Source: CAZXIC01 sp964640195 (GTDB taxonomy: Archaea > Iainarchaeota > Iainarchaeia > Iainarchaeales > GCA-2688035). From it: a stretch of 64,000 nt of DNA. The first letter of the stretch is position 1. Each line of letters starts with the position of its first letter. Below the pieces are notes generated by a model. The model was not told the DNA's origin. It saw only the letters and a list, made by a program, of their open reading frames with translations, and did not search any database. Both the position numbers and the translations under genes were made by a program. The DNA is taken from NCBI GenBank assembly GCA_964640195.1, contig CAZXIC010000003.1, forward strand, positions 1-64,000, given 5' to 3'. Below are positions 49,050 through 57,277 of this stretch, one piece after another.

Positions 49050-49889
49050 TCACTCCTTTGCCTCTGTCTGCTTTTTTATTGCCCCTGCACCAGCTCTCTT
49101 TTTTCCTCTTTTAAATATCCCAAGCAATCTACTTAAAAAGCCTTCCCCAGATGGCTTTGCAGAAGGCACAACTGGCTTGACGCCTGCAATTCTTGCCGCG
49201 ATTTTTCTCATGGCAACAGCAGCGGGGCTGTTGGGCTTTCTCAGCATCACTGGCTGCGCCTTCTCCTGCATGAAGCTCTTCCTCACCTCTGGGTCGTATG
49301 GAATCGCACCGTAAACAGGCAGCTCCAACATCTTCATTATGTCATCGTTGCTGATTTCGCCCTTTTCGTCCATCTTGAAGTTCACGACAACGCCGATTGG
49401 GCTGCTGCCCAAGCGTTGTGCAACCAGCTTTGTTTTCAGCACATCTGCAATGCTCGGCGAGTTCGCCATTGTAATAAGCAGGATTTCATCAGCGGCAGCA
49501 AGCGAAGCCATGACATTTTTCTCAATGCCTGCCGGCGCGTCCAACAAAACGAAATCATAGCTGGGGGCAACCTCTCTTACAACTGCCTCAAGCCTCTCGC
49601 TGTCCACCCTTCTGTAGGACTCCAGGCTGAGCCCGCTTGGGATAAAGCTGACACCGGCAGGGCCGTCGTAGATTGCGTCGTCTATGCTGCTCTCGCCAAG
49701 CAACACATCGTGCAGGGTCAGGGGGCTGCTCTGCATCGCAAGCAATAAGCTGAGGTTTGCCATTGCTATGTCAGCGTCAACCAGCAGCACTCTTTGACCT
49801 GCCTGGCTTAAGGCAATGCCGAGGTTTGCTGTAAGCGTTGTCTTGCCAACGCCGCCTTTTCCAGAGGCGATTGTGATTATTTTTCCCAT
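49050..49889 (-). CDS. minD: MinD/ParA-like P-loop ATPase
   Basis: The 279-residue product has the deviant Walker A SGKGGVGKTTLTANLG (about residues 9-24), VDADIAMANLSLLL and LLDAPAGIEKNVMASL, the MinD-type set. The C-terminus is an amphipathic region that may bind membrane. In archaea MinD-like proteins place complexes such as chemoreceptors or pili. ATG 49889 begins MGKIITIASGK; the longer frame to 49928 is disfavoured. It stands directly upstream of Lsm. Confidence 0.88.
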   Translation of the reverse strand: MGKIITIASGKGGVGKTTLTANLGIALSQAGQRVLLVDADIAMANLSLLLAMQSSPLTLHDVLLGESSIDDAIYDGPAGVSFIPSGLSLESYRRVDSERLEAVVREVAPSYDFVLLDAPAGIEKNVMASLAAADEILLITMANSPSIADVLKTKLVAQRLGSSPIGVVVNFKMDEKGEISNDDIMKMLELPVYGAIPYDPEVRKSFMQEKAQPVMLRKPNSPAAVAMRKIAARIAGVKPVVPSAKPSGEGFLSRLLGIFKRGKKRAGAGAIKKQTEAKE

Positions 49890-49984
49890 CCTACTACGCC
49901 TTTTTTCAGGTAATCGCTTTGCCCTCAACTACTTAATATCTGGTCCTTTGTTTAAAAATCTTTTCTAATAACGGCAGAAAGCAG

Positions 49985-50446
49985 CTAAAGCTGCAACCGC
50001 TTCGCCAACGCCACTTCCGTGTCCCTTGCGATTGCCCTCAGCTCAACTGTTGAGAGGCTGCTGTTCGCATTTACAACAAAAATCTTCCCATTTGAGGGAA
50101 GCAGCATGCTCCATTCCCTGCTGTGCTTTACCGCGACGGCATCCGGCTTTGAAGCCGATGTGTTTAAAAACCTGAAAAGCGATGCGGCTGCCTCGGCTTC
50201 GGCTGCCCCATTGCCACTGCTGCTGAAAACAATGTTGCTGTTTGGCTTCAGCACTGTAATGCCGTTGACCAGGTGCTTCCTTGCCAGGGCATTTAACAGC
50301 TTTCTCGCATCCTTGCTGTCCAGTTCAATCCTCTGGGCTTTCAGCATGTCCTGTACAACGCGCAGCTGCTCGTAAGGCACAACCGTGTCATCAACCGCGA
50401 TAATCTTCGCTGCAAACCGCACAAAGAGAGCTGACAGGGCATTCAT
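49985..50446 (-). CDS. Unknown small protein
   Basis: The 153-residue protein has no signal peptide or membrane segment. It contains a helical part (YEQLRVVQDMLKAQRIELDSKDARKLLNALARKHLV in fragments) and a beta strand part (WSMLLPSNGKIFVVNANSS). The size and place, ten bases from the DUF2226 gene, suggest it acts with it. No family is recognised. Confidence 0.5.
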   Translation of the reverse strand: MNALSALFVRFAAKIIAVDDTVVPYEQLRVVQDMLKAQRIELDSKDARKLLNALARKHLVNGITVLKPNSNIVFSSSGNGAAEAEAAASLFRFLNTSASKPDAVAVKHSREWSMLLPSNGKIFVVNANSSLSTVELRAIARDTEVALAKRLQL

Positions 50447-50457
50447 TGCACTACACC

Positions 50458-50952
50458 TTAGATTGAGCCCAAACCAAACCGCTTTAAAACGTTTTCCTTT
50501 GATTCGGCTTCCGGCAGCCAGTCCTTAAGCTTTCGCAAGGTTGCATCAGGGTGGTAGGAAGAGGGCAGCAGCTTTGCAAAAACATCCTTGTTAACCGGCT
50601 TTCTCAATTCCAGCTTGTCGTTGAATGCCACAATCAAGTCAATTTGCTGTATGGTCAAGGCATTTACGTCAAAAACCCCTTTCTCAGCCCTCAACAAATT
50701 CAGCCCAAGCTGCAGTGCTTCAAGCCCGTAGAATATTTTGCTGGAGCGCCCTGCTTCAAAAATAGCCCCTGTTATTTCCTTGCCCCTGATGAGAAACAGC
50801 GCTTCCTCGATGCCTGTTGGGCCCTCAATCGTCGCAACAACGTAGCCGTTGAATCCGGCTTTCAGCAACGCCATGACCATTTCATACGGGGCTGTTTCCT
50901 CAAAAGACTGCCTCTTCTCCACAACTTTCCCGACAGGAATGTTCACGGTCAA
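50458..50952 (-). CDS. DUF2226-type protein
   Basis: The 164 residues match the archaeal DUF2226 pattern: FNGYVVATIEGPTGIEEALFLIRGKEITGAIFEAG (in parts) followed by IQQIDLIVAFNDKLEL and a C-terminal helix. The family role is unknown; it may be a roadblock-like protein-interaction module. It overlaps the NYN gene by four bases at its start and so is probably co-translated with it. Confidence 0.6.
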   Translation of the reverse strand: MTVNIPVGKVVEKRQSFEETAPYEMVMALLKAGFNGYVVATIEGPTGIEEALFLIRGKEITGAIFEAGRSSKIFYGLEALQLGLNLLRAEKGVFDVNALTIQQIDLIVAFNDKLELRKPVNKDVFAKLLPSSYHPDATLRKLKDWLPEAESKENVLKRFGLGSI

Positions 50953-51467
50953 GCACCCAAAACGATTACGATATCTGCGGTGTTCTTTAGGGCGGCTGCG
51001 CTTGCCTCCTCCGCAAGGACAACGATTGTTTCTTTGCCCCTCTTCTTCGCTTTTATCAGAGCAGGCAGGAAATCGCTGTCCCTGGTGACAAACGCGATGG
51101 CGTGGATGCCCTTGTTGAATGCCGCTTCCGTTGCGTCAACAGCCATCGCAACATCAATGTCACCTACCGCTATCACCGATTCAAAGCCCTGGTTTACAAC
51201 GGCTTCCACCAACTTGTTTGTTGCAAACTGGTTCAAAAAAACCTTCGCTATCCGCAGGTTGCCATGCTTTTCCAAAACCTGCTTGATTTTACGCATGTCA
51301 ATGCCCAGCTCCTTCCTCAAAATGTTCGGGCCGTCGACAAAAACCGCAATATTTTTGCGCTTCCTCTTTTTTATTACCTTCCCAATGCTTTCGCTGACTG
51401 TTGCAAGCACTGACGGCCTCCGCCTTGCTCTGCCATCTGGATGCTTTTTCCTCTTGCCTAAAACCAT
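50949..51467 (-). CDS. NYN-domain (LabA/TIGR00288-like) protein
   Basis: The NYN fold is a PIN-like nuclease with several acids. The 172-residue protein has a basic N-terminus (KKRKRKNIAVFVDGPNI), motif GDIDVAMAVDATE and VTRDSDFLPALIKAKK. The DGPN and DSDF Asp residues are the usual metal ligands, so it is likely a metal-dependent ribonuclease. It is the first gene of a minus-strand set with DUF2226 and the unknown protein. Confidence 0.85.
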   Translation of the reverse strand: MVLGKRKKHPDGRARRRPSVLATVSESIGKVIKKRKRKNIAVFVDGPNILRKELGIDMRKIKQVLEKHGNLRIAKVFLNQFATNKLVEAVVNQGFESVIAVGDIDVAMAVDATEAAFNKGIHAIAFVTRDSDFLPALIKAKKRGKETIVVLAEEASAAALKNTADIVIVLGA

Positions 51468-51522
51468 AGGGGGGCACCACAGGGCGCTTTACATAACTGT
51501 TTGTTGGGCGATTGGATTATCC

Positions 51523-51680
51523 ATGAAAAGTTATTTAAAAAGTTGTTTAAGCCCTTTTTTGCAAAAAACGGCGGAAAAGTTTTTTTGCCCTGGGAGCGAA
51601 CGTAGGATTTCAAACCCCTTTTTTGTGCAGAACTAGGTTTTTGTGCACAGCCCCCAGGAGCGAAAAGTTATTTAAATCCA
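51523..51680 (+). promoter_or_regulatory. Two similar promoter words and a hairpin upstream of aIF5A
   Basis: GAAAAGTTATTTAAA occurs twice, around 51526-51540 and 51662-51676. The second is the BRE/TATA for aIF5A (ATG 51709). The first starts 120 bases earlier. Between them the words GCCCTGGGAGCG and CCCCCAGGAGCG can pair (CCTGGG/CCCAGG) and TTGTGCA is repeated. The interval might hold a short RNA with its own promoter. Confidence 0.45.
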
Positions 51681-51708
51681 AATGAGTTAATTAATTCTGG
51701 CGTTTTTT

Positions 51709-52110
51709 ATGGCTGCAGGGGAGAAGAAATTCGCTTCGGTCGGCTCGCTGAAGCCCGGCGCTTATGTCCTGATAGATGAGAGCGTTTGCCAGGTGAAGAG
51801 CGCGGAGAAAAGCAAGCCCGGAAAGCACGGCTCGGCGAAAGCAAGAATCGTTGCATTTGATGTTTTTACCGGGGCGAAGAAAGGGCTGCTGAAGCCGACC
51901 AGCGCGGAAGCGGAAGTGCCGATAATCGTCAGGGGCGCAGCGCAGGTTGTTGCCGTAATGGGCGACGTGGTGCAGATAATGGACCTGCAGAGCTACGAAA
52001 CATATGATGTCAAGAAGCCGGCTGAGATAAGCGGCCTTGCCTCCGGCGTTGAAGTTGAATACATCAGGTGGGGCGACAGCGTAAAGATAGTGAGGAAAAA
52101 GGGGAGCTAA
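51709..52110 (+). CDS. eif5A: Translation initiation/elongation factor aIF5A
   Basis: aIF5A helps the ribosome at proline-rich stretches. The 133-residue protein has the modified loop SKPGKHGSAKARIV (K in GKHG is the hypusination site, about residue 36) and the C-terminal OB fold AQVVAVMGDVVQIMDLQSYETYDV (in parts). The length is normal. A BRE/TATA word lies about 32-47 bases upstream. Confidence 0.95.
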   Translation: MAAGEKKFASVGSLKPGAYVLIDESVCQVKSAEKSKPGKHGSAKARIVAFDVFTGAKKGLLKPTSAEAEVPIIVRGAAQVVAVMGDVVQIMDLQSYETYDVKKPAEISGLASGVEVEYIRWGDSVKIVRKKGS

Positions 52111-52126
52111 GGCTCTTTTTCTTCGT

Positions 52127-52960
52127 TCACAGGCAGGTTCCGATGCCAAGCGTCAGCAAATCCCTCAGCCCGGTTGCAAACCCGAGGATTGCCACAACTG
52201 TTTTTGCAAACCCAGCCAGGTTCTCCCTCCTTATCTCCCTGTCAATGTAGTAGATTATCACCAAAACCAGGGCGATTTTCATAAACACGAAGGACAGGGG
52301 GAACAGCTCAAGGAAGAAACCGCTCAATGGATGCTGCTCCCCGCACCTGAAGAACTGCGTGGCAACAAACGTTGCGCTGCCGTCAAGCGCCTGCGAGGCA
52401 ACAACCATGATGTTGAAGCCGCCCCGCAGCAGCACCAGGTTCAGTTTCCTGAAGACAAAAACCAATGCGCCGACAACCGCAGCTGCCATTGCAATTGCAG
52501 CAGAAAAGCCGAGCCATTCCTGGAACAGCAGCACCTCAAACGCAGCTAGAGGCAGGGCAAGGATTAAGCCAACGGCTGCAAAAATTTTGATGGAATCCCA
52601 GCCGAACCTTTTTGAAAGGGAAAGGGAAACAAAAAGGCAGAAAACCGTTACTGCAGCAATCAGCAGGTAGATTCCAGGCGTTACAAAATAATAAGCCGGC
52701 TCAAGGGGATTCCATGACCTTGGAAGGATGCCAGTGTCCTCAAGCACCCTCAAAGCAGAGCCGAGCAGGATGTACGGCAGCAGGGAAAGCATGAAGCGCG
52801 CGTTGAACCTGATGCCCTTTCTGTCAAGAAGGGGGTAGATTACAAAGAATGCAAGCGCCAGCATTATTGCCCCGTACACAGCGTACTCAATAGGGCTGTA
52901 GATGCCCCTTTCAGCAATCCTCCTTGCGAAGAAATCGTACAAAATCTGCCCAACATCCAT
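52127..52960 (-). CDS. DUF63 membrane protein
   Basis: The 277-residue protein has eight hydrophobic helices. The N-terminus and the motif LEDTGILPRSWNPLEPAYYFVTPGIY (in parts) match the archaeal DUF63 family, whose function is unknown. The C-terminal helix ends with a short cysteine tail (GIGTCL). It is convergent with aIF5A (16 bases) and divergent from trm5. Confidence 0.75.
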   Translation of the reverse strand: MDVGQILYDFFARRIAERGIYSPIEYAVYGAIMLALAFFVIYPLLDRKGIRFNARFMLSLLPYILLGSALRVLEDTGILPRSWNPLEPAYYFVTPGIYLLIAAVTVFCLFVSLSLSKRFGWDSIKIFAAVGLILALPLAAFEVLLFQEWLGFSAAIAMAAAVVGALVFVFRKLNLVLLRGGFNIMVVASQALDGSATFVATQFFRCGEQHPLSGFFLELFPLSFVFMKIALVLVIIYYIDREIRRENLAGFAKTVVAILGFATGLRDLLTLGIGTCL

Positions 52961-53001
52961 TGCAGAGAATTTTTAACTACTTAATTCTTTTATAATATTG
53001 C

Positions 53002-53865
53002 ATGCGGACAGAACAGCAGCCCCGGAACCTGAGGGAAGCGCTCAAAGGAAAGCTTTCAAAGCGGGAAATGCAGCACTTGATTTCTTCCTTTGACAGCGTT
53101 GGAGACATTGCCGTAATACAGGTGCCGAAAGAGCTTGAGCGCAAGGCAAAGGTGATTGGCACTGCGCTGCTTTCAGTGAATAAGCATTTCAAAACAGTTT
53201 GTATGGTCACCGCAAAGCACGGCGGGAAATATCGGGTGCAGCCGGTAAAGGTTATTGCAGGAAAGAAAAACAAGGTTGCTACTTACAGGGAGAGCGGCTG
53301 CGTTTTCAGGGTTGATTTGGGAAAGGTTTTTTTCAGCCCACGGCTTGCCACAGAGAGGCTGAGGATTGCGCGCATGATAAAGCCGGGCGAGGTTATCGCA
53401 GTGCTGTTCGCGGGCGTTGGCCCCTTTGCAATAGTTTTTGCAAAGCATTCCGCAGCGCAGAAAATTTTTGCAGTAGAGCTTAATCCGCATGCGGTAAAGC
53501 AGATGAAAGAGAATATTGTATTGAACAAGGTGCAGGGGAAGATTGAGGCGGTAAAGGGAGATGTGCGGAGGGTTGTGCCTGAGATGCTTGCGAGAAAATG
53601 CGACAGGGTTGCAATGCCGCTTCCTGAAGGCGGGGAAAGCTTTCTGGGCAGTGCGCTGGAAGCGCTGAAGCCAAGCGGCGGGACAGTGCACTTTTACAGG
53701 TTTGTAGAAAAGGCTGAACCGGAAAAGCCGCTTTTGGAGACAAAAGCGGCTGCGGAAAAAGCAGGTATGCGGGCAAAAACCCTTTTCAAGAAGAGGGTGA
53801 GGAGTTTCAGCGCAAGCAAGGAACAGGTTGTGGTTGATTTTTTCGCGAAAAAGAAAGCGCACTGA
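53002..53865 (+). CDS. trm5: tRNA (guanine37-N1)-methyltransferase Trm5
   Basis: Trm5 methylates G37 next to the anticodon. The 287 residues include the D2 region (SFDSVGDIAVIQVPKEL), the D1-related YRVQPVKVIAG, the SAM pocket LFAGVGPFAIVFAKH, VELNPHAVKQMKENIVLNKV (in parts) and the catalytic-loop motif RVAMPLPEGGESFL. This is the short archaeal Trm5b-type. It is divergent from DUF63 and convergent with nikR. Confidence 0.92.
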   Translation: MRTEQQPRNLREALKGKLSKREMQHLISSFDSVGDIAVIQVPKELERKAKVIGTALLSVNKHFKTVCMVTAKHGGKYRVQPVKVIAGKKNKVATYRESGCVFRVDLGKVFFSPRLATERLRIARMIKPGEVIAVLFAGVGPFAIVFAKHSAAQKIFAVELNPHAVKQMKENIVLNKVQGKIEAVKGDVRRVVPEMLARKCDRVAMPLPEGGESFLGSALEALKPSGGTVHFYRFVEKAEPEKPLLETKAAAEKAGMRAKTLFKKRVRSFSASKEQVVVDFFAKKKAH

Positions 53866-53900
53866 TTTTGTTTGGGATTGGCAGCCTGGCAATTGGCTGT

Positions 53901-54308
53901 TTAGCCAGGGCTTATTGTTACCAGTTTCGTTTGCTTCACGCCCCTCAATGCCTGCAGTTTTGACGCGAGCGCATTGATTTTTCCTGCATCAGCCTTCACG
54001 ATTAACACTTCCAGGCAGTTCTCTTCATCCAGATGCAGGTGCGTGTTGGAGTTTATCAAGTCGTGGAAATGATGCTGCACCTCAATTATCTTTTCCGTGA
54101 CGCCCCTCACGGTGTGGTCATAAAGGATTGTTATTACCCCAAAGCCGGCTTCTTTCTCTTCACTCCATTTGTAGTCCATGATATAGCTTCTTATTGCATC
54201 GCCAATTGCCTTTGACCTGCTGGCATAGGCTTTCTTTGCGATTAGCCTGTCGAATTCTGCCAGCAGCTGGGCTGAGAGGGAAACACTGAACCTTGTAACT
54301 TTATTCAT
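53901..54308 (-). CDS. nikR: NikR nickel-responsive regulator
   Basis: NikR is an RHH repressor that binds Ni2+ in a C-terminal ACT-like domain. The 135-residue protein has RHH residues FSVSLSAQLLAEFDRLI and SRSKAIGDAIRSYI, and then the nickel site with VQHHFHDLI, and THLHLDEENCLEVLIV (two His and one Cys). It is divergent from a set of three membrane genes with an inverted repeat in between. Confidence 0.92.
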   Translation of the reverse strand: MNKVTRFSVSLSAQLLAEFDRLIAKKAYASRSKAIGDAIRSYIMDYKWSEEKEAGFGVITILYDHTVRGVTEKIIEVQHHFHDLINSNTHLHLDEENCLEVLIVKADAGKINALASKLQALRGVKQTKLVTISPG

Positions 54309-54359
54309 CTTATGGCCCCCTCAAGAAGTATTATCAAGCAATGCTTAAAGTGTTACGAA

Positions 54360-54394
54360 AATAGTATTTTTATTACTATTGCTTTTTTTATAAT
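54360..54394 (+). promoter_or_regulatory. Inverted repeat and TATA box between nikR and the membrane operon
   Basis: AATAGTA (54360-54366) and TACTATT (54374-54380) are perfect arms around TTTTTAT. A TATA-like TTTTTTATAATG (54383-54394) follows, with the ATG at 54420. The site is in the right place for control of the membrane genes by NikR, although the arms do not match the known GTATGA type of Escherichia coli NikR. Confidence 0.55.
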
Positions 54395-54419
54395 GTAAAA
54401 AACAGCACGGGGCGAGAGC

Positions 54420-54758
54420 ATGGCTTGTTTTTTGGCACCAGCCGCAGTCGGGATAATTACAACAATTCTAAGAAAGAGATTCCCGAAGCAATGGCATGTC
54501 AACTGGCTGAACACAATGATTTTTGGCGGGGCAGCAGCATTGGCTGCAGAGCACGTCGCGCACCAGGAAATTGTTCCCTGGCCGCCATTTTTGACTGCAA
54601 TGAGCAATCCGGCAGATGCTGCAGCAATGCTGGGGGAGATGGCTGCAGTGGGAATACCGATGGCGATTGCACTGATTTTAGCCTGGATTGCAATAGTTGC
54701 CGTATATGAAAAGGCAATAGCGGCAAGAACTGCGCCAATGAGCACGCTTGGGGCGTGA
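54420..54758 (+). CDS. Small membrane protein next to NikR (1 of 3)
   Basis: The 112-residue protein has two or three hydrophobic helices (start MACFLAPAAVGIITTIL) and a loop WLNTMIFGGAAALAAEHVAHQEIVPWPPFL (in parts) with His and Glu that could bind a metal. The last helix is Ala/Ile-rich. It is the first gene of an operon opposite NikR. A role in metal uptake is inferred from that context; no transporter family is recognised. Confidence 0.6.
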   Translation: MACFLAPAAVGIITTILRKRFPKQWHVNWLNTMIFGGAAALAAEHVAHQEIVPWPPFLTAMSNPADAAAMLGEMAAVGIPMAIALILAWIAIVAVYEKAIAARTAPMSTLGA

Positions 54759-54777
54759 ATGGAGGGCAAGCGAGGCA

Positions 54778-55104
54778 ATGGGAATGTGGCTTATTACAAC
54801 TCTTATTGCGGCGGCTGCAGCGACTTTAGCATTCTTCCTGGTAAAGAACAAAAAGTATAAACTTGAACTCTTGGCATTAATGCTCTGGGGAACTTTCATA
54901 ATGATTCTGGTTGACCATACAATCGCCTTCATCAGTGAAGGCGGGGAATTCATTGAGGTTACAACTGACGGGCTTATCCCAAGCGCTGCAATGCTTGGAA
55001 TTGCAATGCTCGCGCCAATAGCCGCAATTTGGGCATTTGCAGTTTATGCAAGTTCAGGAAAGGCAATCCACAAGGGACAGATGTCTTCGGATTTAAGGCA
55101 ATAA
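54778..55104 (+). CDS. Small membrane protein next to NikR (2 of 3)
   Basis: The 108-residue protein has four hydrophobic stretches (MWLITTLIAAAAATLAFFL, LLALMLWGTFIMILV, AMLGIAMLAPIAAIWAFAVY) and a central HTIAFISEGGEF loop with acidic residues. ATG 54778 is preferred because GGCGAGGCA lies just before it; TTG 54748 overlaps the previous gene. Together with the preceding gene it looks like one split transport domain. No family is recognised. Confidence 0.55.
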   Translation: MGMWLITTLIAAAAATLAFFLVKNKKYKLELLALMLWGTFIMILVDHTIAFISEGGEFIEVTTDGLIPSAAMLGIAMLAPIAAIWAFAVYASSGKAIHKGQMSSDLRQ

Positions 55105-55167
55105 TCGGGGTTTACTGCCCATACAATAGCAGATGGTGTTAAAAAAAGTTCCAAGGAAGTTTTTCTC

Positions 55168-55653
55168 ATGCAATTGTACGAAAGTGCTTTCGGGATAAAG
55201 TTTTCAAGGCGAAGCGTGCTGCTTCTGGCTTTTCTCGCGGTTTTCCCGAACCTTCTCGGGATGATTGTGCTGCCAACCCCTTTTGGGTTCAAGTTCCACC
55301 TGTTCCAGATACTGATTTTCCTTGCGGCGCTGCTTTACGGGAAATATGGGGGGGCGACAGCAGGGGCATTCGGCAGCATTTACACTGCAATCGCATTGAA
55401 CAACCCCTACATTGTCGTTGGAAACATAATCCTCGGGTTTTTCACCGGGGTTTTCGCAAAAAGGACAAAAATAGTTTTTGCTGTGCTTGGGGCATACGCA
55501 ATACAGGTTCCGTGGCTCTACTTCACTGATTTGCTCGCTGGAATGGCCGAGCCGGTTGTGAGGGGCGCAATTGTTGCACTGCTGTTCAGCAACATTGTCT
55601 GGGCAGTTATCGCAGGGCTAACTTATAAAAGAATTCGCAGCCTAATTCAATAG
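55168..55653 (+). CDS. ECF-type S-component-like membrane protein (3 of 3)
   Basis: The 161-residue protein has five or six helices, with PTPFGFKFHLFQILIFLAALLYGKYGGATAGAFGSIYTAIAL (in parts) matching substrate-binding S components of energy-coupling-factor transporters, such as the QueT type. No T or A components are adjacent. In the NikR setting a nickel or cobalt substrate is possible, but vitamins or other substrates cannot be excluded. Confidence 0.6.
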   Translation: MQLYESAFGIKFSRRSVLLLAFLAVFPNLLGMIVLPTPFGFKFHLFQILIFLAALLYGKYGGATAGAFGSIYTAIALNNPYIVVGNIILGFFTGVFAKRTKIVFAVLGAYAIQVPWLYFTDLLAGMAEPVVRGAIVALLFSNIVWAVIAGLTYKRIRSLIQ

Positions 55654-55681
55654 TTCAACCACTTCCCAGAGAAGATGAAAA

Positions 55682-56353
55682 ATGGCGCTTAGGCTGGTTT
55701 TCCTCGGACCGCCCGGGGCAGGAAAGGGGACAATTGCCCAGAGACTGTCGGACAGATACGGCTTGGTGCAGATTGCAACTGGCGATTTGCTGAGGGAGGA
55801 GGCAAAAAAGCAAACAGTGCAGGGGAGGAAAATAAGGGAGCTGATTGATTCTGGGAAGTATGTAGAGGACGAAATAGCCGCAAAGCTGGTTGAAGACAGG
55901 CTTGCCGAACTTGGCAAGGAAAAGGGGTTTATTCTGGACGGCTTTCCCAGGACAATCAAGCAGGCTGAACTGCTGCAGGAAAGCCTTGGCAAACTGCATC
56001 TGCAGTTGGACGCTGCACTTGACATTGAGGCAAGCGATGAGACAATCATTGAAAGGCTGGGTGCAAGGGTGCAGTGCAGCAAGTGCGGCAGGATTTACAA
56101 CCTGAGGAACATTCCGCCAAAAGACAAGGGGAAATGCGACGCGTGCAGTGGCACCCTGGTGCACAGAGAAGATGACAGGCCGAGCGTGGTAAAGATGCGG
56201 CTTGAAACATACAGGCGAAAGACAAAGCCTTTAATTGATTTTTACGAGGAAAGGGGCTTGCTGAAAGTGGTTGATGCGAACGCCGGCCTGCAGGAAAACA
56301 TGCAGAATGTTGAAAAAGCTTTAAGCGAATTAAAGAAAGGGAAAAACAATTGA
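55682..56353 (+). CDS. adk: Adenylate kinase (zinc-type, long form)
   Basis: The kinase converts AMP and ATP to two ADP. The 223-residue protein has GPPGAGKGT (P-loop), LDGFPRT and a LID domain with a zinc-binding CSKCGRIYNLR...CDACSGT set. The bacterial-like zinc LID is present rather than the short archaeal form. It precedes an adenosine/sugar kinase and SAH hydrolase, which supports a link to AMP recycling. Confidence 0.93.
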   Translation: MALRLVFLGPPGAGKGTIAQRLSDRYGLVQIATGDLLREEAKKQTVQGRKIRELIDSGKYVEDEIAAKLVEDRLAELGKEKGFILDGFPRTIKQAELLQESLGKLHLQLDAALDIEASDETIIERLGARVQCSKCGRIYNLRNIPPKDKGKCDACSGTLVHREDDRPSVVKMRLETYRRKTKPLIDFYEERGLLKVVDANAGLQENMQNVEKALSELKKGKNN

Positions 56354-56373
56354 ATTAAAAATGGGTGTTTTTC

Positions 56374-57276
56374 ATGGTTGACTGCGTTATAGTTGGAACG
56401 GTTGCATTTGACTCAATCAAAACGCCTTTCGGCTCTGTTGAGAGAACCCTGGGCGGGAGCGCAGTATATGCGGGAATCGCTGCATCACTCTTCTCAAAGC
56501 CGGGCATTGTAAGCGTTGTGGGAAAGGATTTCCCTGCAGGGCACATCCAGCTGCTGAAAAGCAAGGGCATTGACACAGCCGGAATTGCAGAGGCGGAAGG
56601 GAAAACCTTCAGCTGGAAAGGCGAGTACGGCCTTGACATCAATGCTGCAAAAACACTGCAAACTGATTTGAACGTATTGCAGCACTTTGAGCCAACGCTT
56701 CCGGAAGGGTACAAAAAAGCGGAATTCCTTTTCCTCGGCAACCTTGACCCAGAACTGCAGTTAAAGGTTTTGGGGCAGGCGCGCAAGACAAAGCTTGTGA
56801 TAGCGGACACAATGGACTACTGGATTGAAAGTAAGCGGGAAAAGGTGCTTGAGATTGCAAGGAAAGCAGACATCTGCCTTATGAATGATGCGGAAGCCAG
56901 GCTGCTGTTCAAGACTCCTAATCTTGTGCAGGCAGCGAAGAAAATCCTGGAACTGGACAGCAATCTCGCGATAATAAAAAAGGGCGAGCACGGCTCACTG
57001 CTCTGCACCAAGCTTGGATGCTTTGTCGCCCCAGCCTATCCCCTGGAAAACGTAATCGACCCCACCGGCTGCGGCGACTCTTTCGCCGGGGCAATGGTTG
57101 GCTTCCTCGCAAGGCAGGGCAAAGTCAATGAGCAGCTGATGAGGAAGGCGATAATCTACGGCAGCGCTGTTGCGTCATTCAACGCAGGGGGAATGGGCCT
57201 TGAGAAAATGAAGGCTGTTTCGCTGGATGATATTAATAAAAGGTTTGGGGAATTCAAGGAAATTGTGAGGTTTTGA
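56374..57276 (+). CDS. Ribokinase-family (PfkB) kinase, possible adenosine kinase
   Basis: The 300-residue protein has the PfkB signatures TLGGSAVYAGIAAS near the N-terminus and DPTGCGDSFAGAMVGFLA at the C-terminus (with the catalytic Asp). The substrate is probably a nucleoside or sugar. It sits two bases before ahcY and 20 bases after adk. Adenosine made by SAH hydrolase could be phosphorylated to AMP here. ATG 56374 (MVDCVIVGTVAFD) is preferred to 56365. Confidence 0.85.
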   Translation: MVDCVIVGTVAFDSIKTPFGSVERTLGGSAVYAGIAASLFSKPGIVSVVGKDFPAGHIQLLKSKGIDTAGIAEAEGKTFSWKGEYGLDINAAKTLQTDLNVLQHFEPTLPEGYKKAEFLFLGNLDPELQLKVLGQARKTKLVIADTMDYWIESKREKVLEIARKADICLMNDAEARLLFKTPNLVQAAKKILELDSNLAIIKKGEHGSLLCTKLGCFVAPAYPLENVIDPTGCGDSFAGAMVGFLARQGKVNEQLMRKAIIYGSAVASFNAGGMGLEKMKAVSLDDINKRFGEFKEIVRF

Positions 57277-57277
57277 T

